Part shown: piece after piece, positions 22,101 to 33,200 of the stretch | Layout: each line of letters starts with the position of its first letter | Position numbering within the stretch: the first letter of the stretch is position 1 | NCBI GenBank assembly: GCA_914767715.1 | Contig: OU612072.1 | Location: 16,926,001 to 16,990,000, forward strand | Reading direction: 5' to 3' | Length of the DNA stretch: 64,000 bases | Origin: Membranipora membranacea | Lineage: Eukaryota > Bryozoa > Gymnolaemata > Cheilostomatida > Membraniporidae | Notes under the pieces: model-generated | Told to the model about the DNA's origin: nothing | Seen by the model: only the letters and a program-made list of their open reading frames with translations | Database searches by the model: none | Program-made: the position numbers and the translations under genes

Positions 22101-23942
22101 CATTGCCTGGCTGGTATCAATTCTGTCATTTCGTGGTGAATATATAAACAGGGCTCTATAATAAAGACAGACTAAAAAGTGTATATTTATTCTTGAAACA
22201 TTTCAAAACAATTGGGCTACTCACCATTCGAGCAATCAATATTTTCAGGCAAGCAATTCACACAAAAGGTCTTATAGCATTCAGGACAACCAAAGGACAG
22301 CTCTTGATCTTTGTGTATAGGACAGAATCTCTTCTCTAACTTCTTCATGGCTCTTCTGTATATAGCAATCTCCACTACATTGTGTTCCGGATTCAGTTCG
22401 AAATGAGGCTGAAAAGTACATAAAGCAAAATAGATCGTATGGCGATATATTCAATGTGTTATAGAGGATTAAATTCAGAACAGATGATATGCGTTGGGAA
22501 TGGAAAGGTTAGACAAGTTAAATATATGGGTGTAGGGTGTCTCGTCCACATCCCATGGTTACACAGTACAATTGGGATATGATGTGTCCTTACTGAGGTC
22601 GATCTCGGTTTGAAATAGTCTGGTATTTGTTCTCTTGTTTTTGTTCGAAACAATCTAATCTGTCATTGTCTCATAAAAGGAGGGCATTTTCATTGGTGGG
22701 GGTATACTTTAAAAAAAGTTTTGAGAAGTGATTATAACACAATATGATGGCGCAGGGATGATGTGGTTTTGGTTTTGGTTATGACATGAAGGTGGTGGTG
22801 GGTATTGTTTAGAAAGTTTTGAGAAGTAATTATAATATAATTGAATGGGTACATATGAGGGCAAGCGAACGATGTAGTTGTGGTGATGAGCGCAATGAGA
22901 AATAAATATAAATTGAGCCGGCAACAGAGAGGGCGACGGACTCAGGCTCAGAGAGAGAGCTTGGCAGAATCACCACGCAACGTTATAGTGAAAGAAGGAA
23001 GGTTCGTTCGACTCTATATTGTGAACTCATATCATGTAATATATTATAATAACAGGTTCACTATTTTAAACAATAAATAAATTATTTGAATATATAAAAG
23101 CTCTGTGAAGTTGTTTAACTTGGGTTAGTTTGGAATCACGGGTGTGCTGCCCCAACAACGCACATCAGATAGAACCCTATAGTGTGCTTCGCCAACCGAT
23201 TAATCTCTACAGTGTATTGGGAAGATAACTTTAAGCGATGGGATGGGAAGGAACAGAGCAGAATACATCAAAATTCTTTTAAGGCATTGTGATGCGATAG
23301 ACAGCAAAACAAATACGGTGAAGAACAAAATTAGATGAAAATCAAAAGAATAGAGAAATGCAATTTGAACGATATCAGATCATGTTATATTGAAAAGTTT
23401 CACTCACCCCGGAGTGGTTGTCACAGAATACATTGTTACAGTCATAACAATACATGTCAGCAGTATATTTATCTTTCTCATTTTTCTTCTCACAAACATG
23501 ACAGAGAATTATCTTCTCTTCTGCTTTTTTGCTTGAGGCTGACGGGATGTTCACAACAGTCTCAGCAGTGACTGATCTACAACACGTAGAATGGCAATTG
23601 CAAAAGGACAGCAGAGTACAAAGAGACAGTAAATGAGTAACAATCGACATTGTTGATGGAGATATTTTTCAGTGATATTTTACTGGCAATCAGAATGAGA
23701 GGCTAAAGTACAGCCAGGTTTGTAAATAAATTTATTAGATTATAACAATAGACCAAGGTTTACCTGCATGTTTTACAAGGAAACACTTGAGTTGACACTT
23801 CAGAGAGGGTCAGTAGACACTTGGTACAGATTGTATGAGCACAGGGTAGTAGTTTTATATCACAGCTGAGAAAAGTATCAAACTCCATACAGACAACACA
23901 CTGAGCTTCAGCCTCGCCCGATGTCATCAGAGCGGTAGCCAT
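19101..23942 (-). CDS. TRIM-2: intact TRIM-type E3 ubiquitin ligase with C-terminal beta-propeller, 652 aa
   Basis: Eight exons: 23942-23764, 23576-23408, 22408-22225, 21728-21532, 21314-21144, 20848-20737, 20343-19528, 19231-19101. Every donor is GT, every acceptor AG, and the sum is 1959 nt (653 codons). Domains: RING with the C-x2-C, C-x-H, C-x2-C and C-x2-C ligands (to residue 59); B-box 1 residues 85-116 (CHVC ... CYDC ... CDNH); B-box 2 from C145 (CPIH ... CPEC ... CVNC, closing His 181); coiled coil about 185-330; proline-rich linker about 365-390; propeller about 390-652 with repeated strands such as INVYDISDGSLLTSW and IIIYSFTG. Exon 8 ends YEILTE-stop. By family it should transfer ubiquitin (E2-dependent) and dimerise through the coiled coil, with the propeller choosing the target. 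Such genes often act in innate immunity or RNA/protein regulation; the role here is unknown. It is the only fully open copy in the array. Confidence 0.9.
21942..22037 (-). repeat. tRNA-derived SINE-like sequence in TRIM-2 intron 3
   Basis: On the minus strand: GGGCAATTGGTAAGAGCA (A-box region) and GGGTTCGGGGATCCC (B-box region). The same sequence sits at 33401-33496 in TRIM-3 intron 3 and is absent from TRIM-1 and TRIM-4, so it entered before copies 2 and 3 separated. The arms do not fold into a normal tRNA. Confidence 0.55.
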
Positions 23943-24350
23943 TCCTCAGTACAGGAATACCTGCTGGTGAAAATAAGGGATCGGACATATTTTGATGCAG
24001 CTTTGATATACACTCTGATCAGGTCCATGGCTATATCATAACCTTTCCTAACACAACTCACCTGACCCTGACATCAGATCCTATAATACGGCCACACTGG
24101 CTGGGCCACTCATCTGACCCGAAGTTTTATAATAAACAGCTGATTCCATTCATTAATCCATTAATAACATGATATTAGATGATGAATGTTTATTGACACT
24201 GACAATTTTGGTGGGATATGAATAGACAGTCAATCATCACACTCTATTCAACAGTAGGGATCAGAAGCTTAGCCAAGAGTGATTGAAAACAATCAAAGGG
24301 TGTCAACAACTGAGGCGGCATTTACCCAAAATTTTACCCCCCTACTAATC
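23943..24350. other. TRIM-2 upstream region
   Basis: Presumed promoter and 5' UTR of TRIM-2, by position only. No convincing TATA or initiator was identified. Confidence 0.35.
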
Positions 24351-26640
24351 TGCGATTTTCTCTTGTTCTACGTCCGCAAGAGCTCCCTAGTTTTTTTCAC
24401 CATAAAAACCAGCTGTGTCTGCTGGAGCTTAATAAAATTGATCTCACTCAGATATAACGCATCATTGATATACAGGCAGCTGATGATTAGGGTGTTGTCG
24501 TGTGGATTAAAAGTGGAATACTTATGTCATGCTTGATCCAATCAGGGAGAATTCCCCCTGATCAAATCAACATGCACCTTGAATGTTTGATGAGATGAAT
24601 CATAACAAACACAATCCACAGCCAGCATTCAAGATGACGATCACTGCCGAAGATGGCATATCTAGGTTAACTGCTTTTAGTAATCTGCTTTTATGTATCT
24701 AGTAATCTGCTTGTAACCTCCTCCAAAACCCACTCAATTCAATTTTGAGGGCCCAAAATTGCTCTCTAGGCTTTGGCGGCCGGGACTCCGCACAAACCCC
24801 GTTGGTGGGGCATTCAACGCTCCCCAAACCCCCAGCTCGGTTTGCTCAGGCGCTTTTCGCCCTCGGTGTGCACAGGGTAGTTAAAGTTGGCAGGGTCACA
24901 ATTGAAAGCTAGAAATTCCCCCTGCCTGACCATAACTGATTCCAACTGTAATTCTCAGCCAGTTGTGAAGAATATAATCTATGCACTTTACCATACCGTT
25001 TCCCATAGGGATAGCATTAAATGACCATTTGCCAAGATCTTACAATGCAAATATGGAGCGAAATATGATGAGCATACTATCTAACTAATTAATAAAACAA
25101 AACTAAGAGATAGGTGATTGCGCTATTAATGTTACATCAATAATAAGGCACCCGGATCATGTCAACCAGTCATTTACAGCCAGAAATCATTCAGAAATAC
25201 CTAAGAGATCTCACCTGCACAACTTGTCACTAGCAGAGCTTTGAACAAAATGGTGGACAGTTGCTAAGCTACAAATGATTATTCACCGGGCAAATGGAAA
25301 ATGCCGCAAGCAGTTTCATTTTTAATTACTATTGCCAAGCACTGGGATGTGATATATGAGATTGTAGTTTCAGTTTAACTGTTATTGAGGCAGCATTGTT
25401 CTATTGATTTAGCTAATGTAAGTTTGCAAATACAAATGAATAATTTCCCATATAAATATCAATGCAAGGGCGACAATGAGGTCCCAGCAATTTTGTTTTA
25501 TTGACACACAAAGCTGATTATTTGAACAATTTTATGAATAAAAAACGCCAGGCTCAGTAAAGGAAGCTATCAGTTGTATTTAAAGCTCATTATTATACAG
25601 GTTTCAACAAGAACGTAAACAGATTTTAATTCTTATAATATAACTGAAATGTTTGCAATCACTGTGATTGATATTATAGAGCCATCATTACAAATAAGAT
25701 GTTTGAATCTTCAACATGCAGCTAATTTAATTTCTGTATACTTCTATACAATGTTCAGGTGCAGGCTCTGTGATCTTGCAGCCTTATGAACTCTCAGCTC
25801 AGCCAGCCTTTGATTCAGGTCAACAAGCCCTAAACATATCTAAAAAGTATTCCTGTACAGCATAATGCCTTTGATAATAATGGTTACATTCTACATCGAA
25901 TCATGATCGCCCTTCTTGTATTTAATCTGCATGACTCCAGGCTTGTGATAATGATAGAGTATTCTCTCTTCTACTTTATTGACAGCGGGTAAAGTCAGCA
26001 CCACTGCTTCGTGTTTCACCATACTGTGTACATTTAACCCTAAAAATGGTAGAAAAAAACCCTTTGAAAAAAGCAAGCTGATCAGCGGCAGCAAGTAATC
26101 AAAATATGTTACTTATTTTTGCAGAACATTTTGATTTTATATCTATTTATGGTTTCATTTACAGAAAATGGGCAGGGCTTAACTTACCGAAGCTGCGCTT
26201 TGCTCCAAAAGGGAAAAAATTACCATAGAAATAAAACTGGTATAGTGATAAAATAAATATCACTACTGGCAAAGCTAAGGAAAAAATTGCCCATGTAATT
26301 TGGGAGCATTTGAGAAACACACCGACAAGAATGTGCACCGCAATGCCCTCGCATTTATCGTGTACATTCACCCTTATCCTATAGCTATCCACAAATGGAT
26401 GCTGCGCTTGGAAAGTCAAGATGTTTGTAGAATAGCTCAAGATGAATTTGCTAAGCTATCACTATCATGAAAGTTATTATCGCAGCAGCCAATGCTTTCA
26501 TTAGCCTGAAATAGTGTTATGCTATGACAAATCATGTGATCTGCAGTGAGTCATCACAACAAGCACATAAACAAAATCAGGAGGAGCACTTGTCATCCGG
26601 CTTCATCTCAGCAAATTATCGGCATCTAATATTGTAGCTT
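24351..26640. repeat. Segmental duplication, gene-G 3' flank, copy U2
   Basis: Aligns with 1-2170 almost end to end, and from about 25770 also with 36880-37690. It carries the last two exons of gene G, then non-coding sequence downstream of its stop. Confidence 0.85.
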
Positions 26641-26703
26641 TATGACATGTAATTGGAGACACTGATGGATATAATGTGTATGTAAGAATGTGGTTGACCA
26701 ATT

Positions 26704-26847
26704 AGCCCAGAAGTTATGAAGCCCAGAAGTAATGATGCCCAGAAGTTATGAAGTCAAGAAGTTATGAAGCCCAGAAGTTATGAAGCCCAGAAGTTATGAA
26801 GCCCAGAAGTTATGAAGCCCAGAAATTATGAAGCCCAGAAGTTATGA
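26704..26847 (+). repeat. 16-bp minisatellite, 9 units (GCCCAGAAGTTATGAA)
   Basis: Nine head-to-tail 16-bp units with a few substitutions, lying in a gene-G intron. The same array with the same unit number is at 38774-38917, so it predates the duplication. No spacers, so it is not CRISPR-like. Confidence 0.95.
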
Positions 26848-27349
26848 GTGAAAAATCACAATGAGAATTATGTTGGTGTACTGATAGTCTTGAGGGGAGG
26901 GGGGGGGGGGGGAATACTCACCTAACACAGACATAGCATTATATTCTGGTACTTTGCTGAGAGAGTTGGCTGTATTCTGAGGCATTTCATCAGCATCATC
27001 CACAAAGAGGACAGATAATCTCAAATCTCATGATTTCACTAAATCTCTCATATACTCCGGGTGTTCTGTGGGTATATCCAGCGAGTGCACCACAAAGAGG
27101 GAGTTCTACAACCAACAATGTATCCGTATCAACAATTATAACTTAATAATGATAAAAAAATTGTGACATAAGAGGGGCAAAAACTGGTTAAATGCAATTT
27201 AATGCAGACATTCACTTTACATTTACATTTACGTCCCTCTGCCATCTTCGGGGCCCTGTGCGGTAAATATATTATATATACAATGTTCTTCATCCTTTCT
27301 GCTAAGTTAGTCGGCAATTTTGCTCAGATACTGCAGTTTATATTATTAT

Positions 27350-27404
27350 ATCATTATTATATAATATATTATATATTATATTATATTATATATATATATA
27401 TAGC
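27350..27404. repeat. TA-rich microsatellite
   Basis: A run of TATTA and TA units beside a gene-G exon, also present at 2164-2207 and 39340-39361. Confidence 0.8.
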
Positions 27405-27743
27405 GGTGGTGGCAGGTTACACATTATAACACTCACCTGAGCAAACCTCATAGATAGAGTAGTGGTGAGACCGAGCACCCTAACTCCAAATGCCAGATTG
27501 TAAAGATATGTGAGGAACGGAATTAGTACTAGTTTACCAAAATCGTATACTAAATGCTTAAAATATTCAAGGTTCCAACACATAATTTAATAAATAATTT
27601 GTCTAGTTCTGATTATAATTGAAGTTGTATTCTCTTTGAACTTTCTTTCTAGACAATGGAAGATAACTACAACTTACTAAGGTTTTGTGTAAAATTTTGG
27701 TAGCACGTTAATTTGAAATGTAACAAATTAGCCTTAACAAAAT

Positions 27744-27944
27744 TTAAAACGATGAACAGCTGGCTCCCCGTTGCCGGTTTAAAGAAACCCTTCGAATTGT
27801 TTTTAAGTCTGACCCCTCTTGGACTTCGGAGAAGGTGGCTCCTAGCCTTTTTAAAGAGTGGCTCCTGCCGATATACTGCAGAAACTCCTTGGTTGTTCTA
27901 GAAGTAACTCGAGTGGAGTTGAAAATAATATTCATGCACCACAA
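27744..27944 (-). other. Conserved open frame, possible early gene-G exon
   Basis: A minus-strand frame with RTTKEFLQYIGRSHSLKRLG that stays open in the paralogue at 46476-46264 with few changes. It lies between the gene-G promoter and the first exon I can define, so it could be an early exon. No decisive splice sites, and the paralogues are too alike for conservation to mean much. Confidence 0.3.
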
Positions 27945-28800
27945 AGCAATTATATAACCCTTTCTGGGTTATGACCGTGCGGTTATTATAAAAAGGGGAG
28001 GCTGCTATTTAGAAGACAAGTTTTATACTTCAAAATATCTCACAGTCTCAATTATTATATGGATTACTAACTTTCAACGCTAAAATTGATCTTTGTATAG
28101 TGCCTGGAAGCCCAATAAGGTAGCTTAGGCAGTTTAATCAGAATCACAGGCCTTATAACTGAATGTTTGTTATAGACTTCAATCCACTTCCCTTTGGGAC
28201 CAAGAGTAGCTTTAGGTCGCTTCAAATTTCGCAGTAGATTTATAATTGGAGTTATCTTTGATTATTCAAAGGTAATACAACTCCTACTTTGTGTCTGATT
28301 TGAATTTGCAAGGTTAATTTTATAAATGACTCTTGAAACCTGAAACTTGGTGTTGTTTAAAGAAACTGATTTGGAATATCAAGCGGGTGTCAAATGAGGT
28401 TAAATAATTCTATTTAGTTTGTTTTCTGAAAGTAATTTCAAAATTTCCAATAATGTTAAAATGTCAAAAATATAATATGGTAAAAAAATATAAAGATAAT
28501 AATTACAAAAAATCCTTCCTTCACATTTTTCTTCAGTAGTATAATATCCAAAAAGTAGTTATAATATCCAATAGAATAGTTAATATAAATAATATTATAT
28601 CCAGTAGTAGTTAATGTCCAATATAAATCCCTATAAGATGTGAGTAGAAAAAAATGGTTCAAAGTATAAGGTATACGTAAATAATTTAGCTTATGATAAA
28701 ATAATTCAAAGATAGTTCGTAATACAATTCTTATAATTGTATTAAAAGTGTTCTGTGTATGTGTGTGTGTCTGTGTTAGTAGTTCAGTAGTTCAGTAAGT

Positions 28801-28845
28801 AGTGTCGAGTTTTTTCTCCTTTTATACCCTCTGATTGGTTTTCCA
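28801..28845 (-). promoter_or_regulatory. CCAAT/TATA core promoter, minus strand (gene G, U2)
   Basis: On the minus strand AACCAATCAG (28840-28831) is followed by TATAAAAGG (28826-28818) and, about 25 bases later, by CACTACTTACTGAAC, a plausible start region. Spacing of the TATA box and expected start is textbook for RNA polymerase II. The same promoter is preserved at 47330-47300. It faces the gene-G exons. Confidence 0.55.
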
Positions 28846-28904
28846 GCTGTAAGAGCAGCACGTGTTGATAGCTGCTGTTCTATCAATGAACTAAATCATT
28901 GGTT

Positions 28905-28975
28905 CTATGACGTTCTATGACGTTCTATGATGTTCTATGATGTTCTATGATGTTTTATGATGTTATTGTAGCCTC
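28905..28975 (+). repeat. 10-bp tandem repeat (TTCTATGA(C/T)G)
   Basis: About seven 10-bp units just upstream of the minus-strand promoter. The paralogue at 47340 lacks this array and the neighbouring ~190 bp, so it is specific to this copy or was lost there. Confidence 0.8.
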
Positions 28976-29493
28976 ATCTCTTTTGTTGTCGCTGGTTAAT
29001 AAGAAGGGGGGGGGGGGGTGATTTCTTCTTGAAGTCCAGAATGTTCTTTATTTCAGCCTCAGATTGCACCATTGATTAGCAATATTCGTTTGACTCATCT
29101 TCCTTTAGGAAACTTGAATGACCAGTTTCCTATAGTTTTCTCCGTCTTACTAACATTTACTATTATTTATTATAATCATATAGAGTTTTTGTTTAGTCGT
29201 TTTTCAAATGTGACCGTAATAATAGATACCATTTTCTTCTGGGTTCAAGTAATTTTCAGGCAGTCAGATTTCATGTTTTGACTTAGATTTCCAAAATTCA
29301 GCATCATCAGATAAAATTTACGGCGATAAACAATATATAAAGGTTTAGCTTATTATGGCTTGGCTTGGGTATTTGTTAAGCTGTTCTGCCGTAGCAAATT
29401 ATATTAATGATGGTGCGCTGAAGTAAAATTTATACTATATTTGTCATTAACCATGGATGTCATCTATACCTGCTGTGTTGAATTCTAGCTGGG

Positions 29494-29627
29494 TATATAA
29501 GCATTTGCGGTAACTCAATATGGCAGTGTTTAGAGTTGTTTTCCTTTTTTCTGTGCTGACAAATATCACATATGTGTGCTGCAAACAAGGTCTATCAATC
29601 AAGCCACTGACAATAACAGCACAGTGA
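29494..29627 (+). other. TATA box followed by 35-codon signal-peptide-like micro-ORF
   Basis: TATATAA at 29494-29500, then an ATG at 29520 opening 35 codons to TGA at 29627. The N-terminus (MAVFRVVFLFSVLTNI) looks like a signal peptide, followed by a CC-containing tail. The copy at 47867-47974 differs by one residue (T to R). The ATG lies only 20 bases after the TATA box, about where transcription would start, which argues against its use. Probably chance or a truncated exon. Confidence 0.25.
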
Positions 29628-30257
29628 CTATAAAAATTCTTGCCCTTTTCTTACACAGTTCAACAAAACCATTGCTCATATTCCTTGAAGAATTCACTGG
29701 TTGCAATATAAAACTATGAGGATTGACCAATACTGCTCATCAAAAGCCGACAGAACTTTAGTAAGTGCTGCAAGCATCTCCGTTTTGCTACTATAATAAT
29801 TTCATCATTGGATGCAATAAACCAATACCAAAAAGGCTGAGTGAGTTTATTGTTCAAGTTAAGCAACAAAGATATAAAATAAAGCCATAAATTTAGCTAA
29901 GACCCTTTACAAACATAAGATGTATCATTATAATTCATTTTTATTTTTATATATCAAAATAAATGAATGTATAAATATTCAGTAAGGCTGAGCGATAAGA
30001 TATAAACATGATCATAGTAACAGAAGAGGAGAAATGCATCATAGCTGTGAAGAAAAGGAGAGGTAGAAGTAAAAATGATGATTTGGTATAACCGCTCTAC
30101 TATGGTCGTAAAACAGGTGATCAAATGGGTAAATTTTAATGTGATATATAGCTTTTTAAAACTGTTCAACTTTGGTTCAACGACGCATATAGATCATTGC
30201 CAGGCAAACAACAACAGCCATTATTAACAAAAATAAGGTCGATAGAGTTTCTCTATT
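29628..30257. other. TRIM-3 downstream flank
   Basis: Same flank as in the other units. It holds the empty sites for the insertions found at 17977-18372 and 18464-18561. Confidence 0.6.
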
Positions 30258-33200
30258 TCATTCAGTGAGAATCTCATACATGAGCACAGAGTTGTTAGTG
30301 AATCTAGGAACTACGAGTGTTTCACCGTACAGACATAAATCAAGAATAAGTGATTTAGACTTCTTTGCTGGAATAGTCAGTACTCTGTTCAGATTTCCTG
30401 AAAATGACAATTATACCGAGTATACAATTATTTAACTACAATATAAGTAGAGGACGAAAACTCCTGAAATAAATCTCCTACACTCGAGTTTGTAGAGGGA
30501 AGAACCTGTTCATATATATATATATATATATATACATATGAAACATTCTCACTGGTCTTCAGTATCATGACAATGGTATGTATAACACAAAATTGATTTT
30601 TGTGTATATTACAAAATTTAATCTAATGGACAAGTGTGTATCATGAGATCATTATATTTATGTATATATTATATTTATGTATATATTATATATATTTTTT
30701 ACAACCTACCATTACCCTCATCCAAAACGGATATTGCTGTGTGGTCCAAGTCATTTCTTGCCACAAGTACGACTCCCGCTGGATGATGAACTATCCCTCC
30801 ATGGAGGGTAAGGCTGTCACAGCTCCAGATAAGACTTCCATCCTCTAAACTCATCTTCACTACTTTTCCTGCTGATGTGTCAGATATGACCACACAGTCA
30901 TCTCCACAGCTGCTCATGCTCACAGTGCCTTTCATTGTCAGAGCGACAAGACAGGGAACTCTCCTGATGACCTCTCCTGTGAATGAGTAGATGATGATCT
31001 GCTTAGCAGGCCAATCTCCAACAGCGAGCTGATTTTCATTGATGACTACAATGCACTGTCCAAAGGCTGTCAGGCCAGGATGGTCCCAGGATGTTAGTAA
31101 TGAACCATCAGATATATCATAGACATTGATCTTTGATTGAGTTTTACTGATGATCATGAGACTGTATAGTTTGTTGTTATACGCAGCTAGAGAAAGGGCA
31201 TATCTGACTTTGATGAATGCTTTGTGCACATTGCCTTGCTGATCTATTCTGACAGTAGCTCCTCCTAACTGTCCTACATAGGTGAATCCGTTATAGTGAC
31301 ATACTGTGGAACATTCATGGTCAAACTTAACCTCCCTGATCTATCTTATTCCAGCTGGAGCTTGTTGTGGTGGTGGTGGAGGGACGGTCGAGGGAGGTGT
31401 TGCAGCTGATGGTGGCCGATTGGGGGCTATTGGTGATGGAGGCTTTACAGTGTTTAGATTGTAAGCTTCCCCTCTTAGCACAGTTTCACCCTCCTCAGTC
31501 AACAATTCCATAACTGGGATAAAGTCAGTGTCTGTAAAAACAAAGTGCTTTCAGTTATAAGATGCTGGTCTGCATGCATGAGATTCTTACATATATTATA
31601 ATATGTGGAAAAATTAGGACTCTGAGAAAATGTTTTGTAGAAGGAGTTATCCCCTTTCTTCAAAGAAGAAAACAACTACTAAATCATCACAGTCCTGCTT
31701 TATTGTTTAGCAGGTGATGAGATTCATTTCATCAGATGGTAATAAAATGTGAAACTGACAATTACCTTATCACTCTCTCAAAGATCCAACAGGACAATCA
31801 AAAATGAATATATCTTGTTAATCCCCAGAATAACAATTTACCGCCAATAAAAACAATCATTTTAAAACTAGGAGTAGGCCTTTGTAACATATGCATATTA
31901 TTAATATGTTTTGCCTGACATAGACTAACCTTCAACTCTCAGTGAGGCCACATCTCCCTTCATATTCATGCCAGGTAACTCATAAGAGGTCAGAGACTTC
32001 AGGAACTCAAGACTTTCTTTGTACTTCTCAACAAGGTCAACCTGTTCAGGATAATTCAAATTTTTATCACAGAGCCATCATGGACAATATAGCTTGCGGG
32101 TGCTTGCTTGTGGCCTTTTGCGTGTAAAACTGATTAGCAAGTAGTCCAAGACAGATACCAACTGAGCTATATCTTGGGAGAAGAGCTTCAATCACAGGAG
32201 CTTAAAATTATCAACATGTTAAAATAATTATCTTATTGTTCAAACAGTTCAATCCCATTTGTGTCATAGAGCAAGCCCTTATCTAAGCAACTCTTTTTCC
32301 GATAGTTACCAAATATACCATCGGATAATACTGTTGTTGAAGCACATAAGCCCAATAACCTTTAAACTGATCACTTTACACAAGACTTATCTGGTAAAAA
32401 AACCAAAAGTAAGTTAATGTTTATAATCATGACCCTCAGTAGTACGTCCGCCCCCTTGCTCTTTGGATGATTTCAACTGTTGAGCGAGCCTTATCAGGTC
32501 TGGCTAGGTAAGGTGCTCTAGGAGACAAAGAGTAAACAAAAGGTCCCACCTGTATAAAATAGCTCAGTCGTTTAGGAGCCTTGACCTCAACATCATTGGA
32601 CACTCACCTGATGATAGTTGTTCATTCTGTCATCATTATCCTGTAATTTCCTCACTATCTTGCTGTGTATTGTCTCTACTTTCTGCTCTAGAAACACTTC
32701 TCTCTCTATTCTCCCTTTACTTCTGTGTGCTTCAAGCTTTAACTCCAGCCTTTCATACTCCTCCATCACATACTTCATCTAAAACAAAATAAAAAATTCT
32801 AAATGCTAAATCAGTGAGTGTCAATCTCATGCATATCATAAGCTTCAACTAACTTTCAATAAATAAATAGGCCACCATAGTTTATTAACTTGTCTACTAG
32901 GGAGTTGTATGCCCTTACGAATCAGAGGACAACTTCTAGCCATTGTGCAATGATCAAGGTCATATTATTAGCATTAGATATTAGCCCTCACATATTTATC
33001 TCTGGACTGATGGAGCTGAGACACCAGCTCTTCTGTCTTCTTGTCCCAATTGTTCAGTCCTTCGATCGTATCTCTGACCAGTCTGTCAGCTTCACTTTCT
33101 CTCTGCTGAGCCTCAACTCTCAGTTTATCTAGCTCTTGTAACAGGGTCCTTTCTAACTTCTCTAACACTGTAAACTTGTGACTGCCACCTAAAACGATCA

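Larger units (their letters stand above)
25891..27549 (-). pseudogene. Gene G (unrecognised), copy U2, four exons visible, one stop
   Basis: Exons on the minus strand: about 27549-27437 (membrane-like, LVLIPFLTYLYNLAFGVRV ... LSMRFAQ, donor GTGAGTG), 27105-26922 (NSLFVVHSLDIPTEHPEYM ... VLFVDDADEMPQ, donor GTGAGTA), about 26406-26323 (HPFVDSYRIRVNVHDKCEG), and 26039-25891 (VKHEAVVLTLP ... KKGDHDSM, TAG stop). Phases join correctly (0, 1, 1). In the second exon codon 26 is TGA (KS-stop-DL); the copy at 39.0-39.1 kb has CGA there, so TGA is a decay mutation. I do not recognise the family. A CCAAT/TATA promoter at 28800-28845 on the same strand probably belongs to it, with first exon(s) between 27.7 and 28.8 kb. 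Confidence 0.6.

Noticed and set aside
26704-26847. CRISPR-like array
   Set aside because: Repeats are 16 bp and head to tail with no spacers, in animal DNA; it is a minisatellite.
28456-28662. Membrane-protein-like frame (also 46950-47159)
   Set aside because: The hydrophobic look comes from AT-rich, internally repetitive DNA; similarity between copies is no more than the general level of the duplication.
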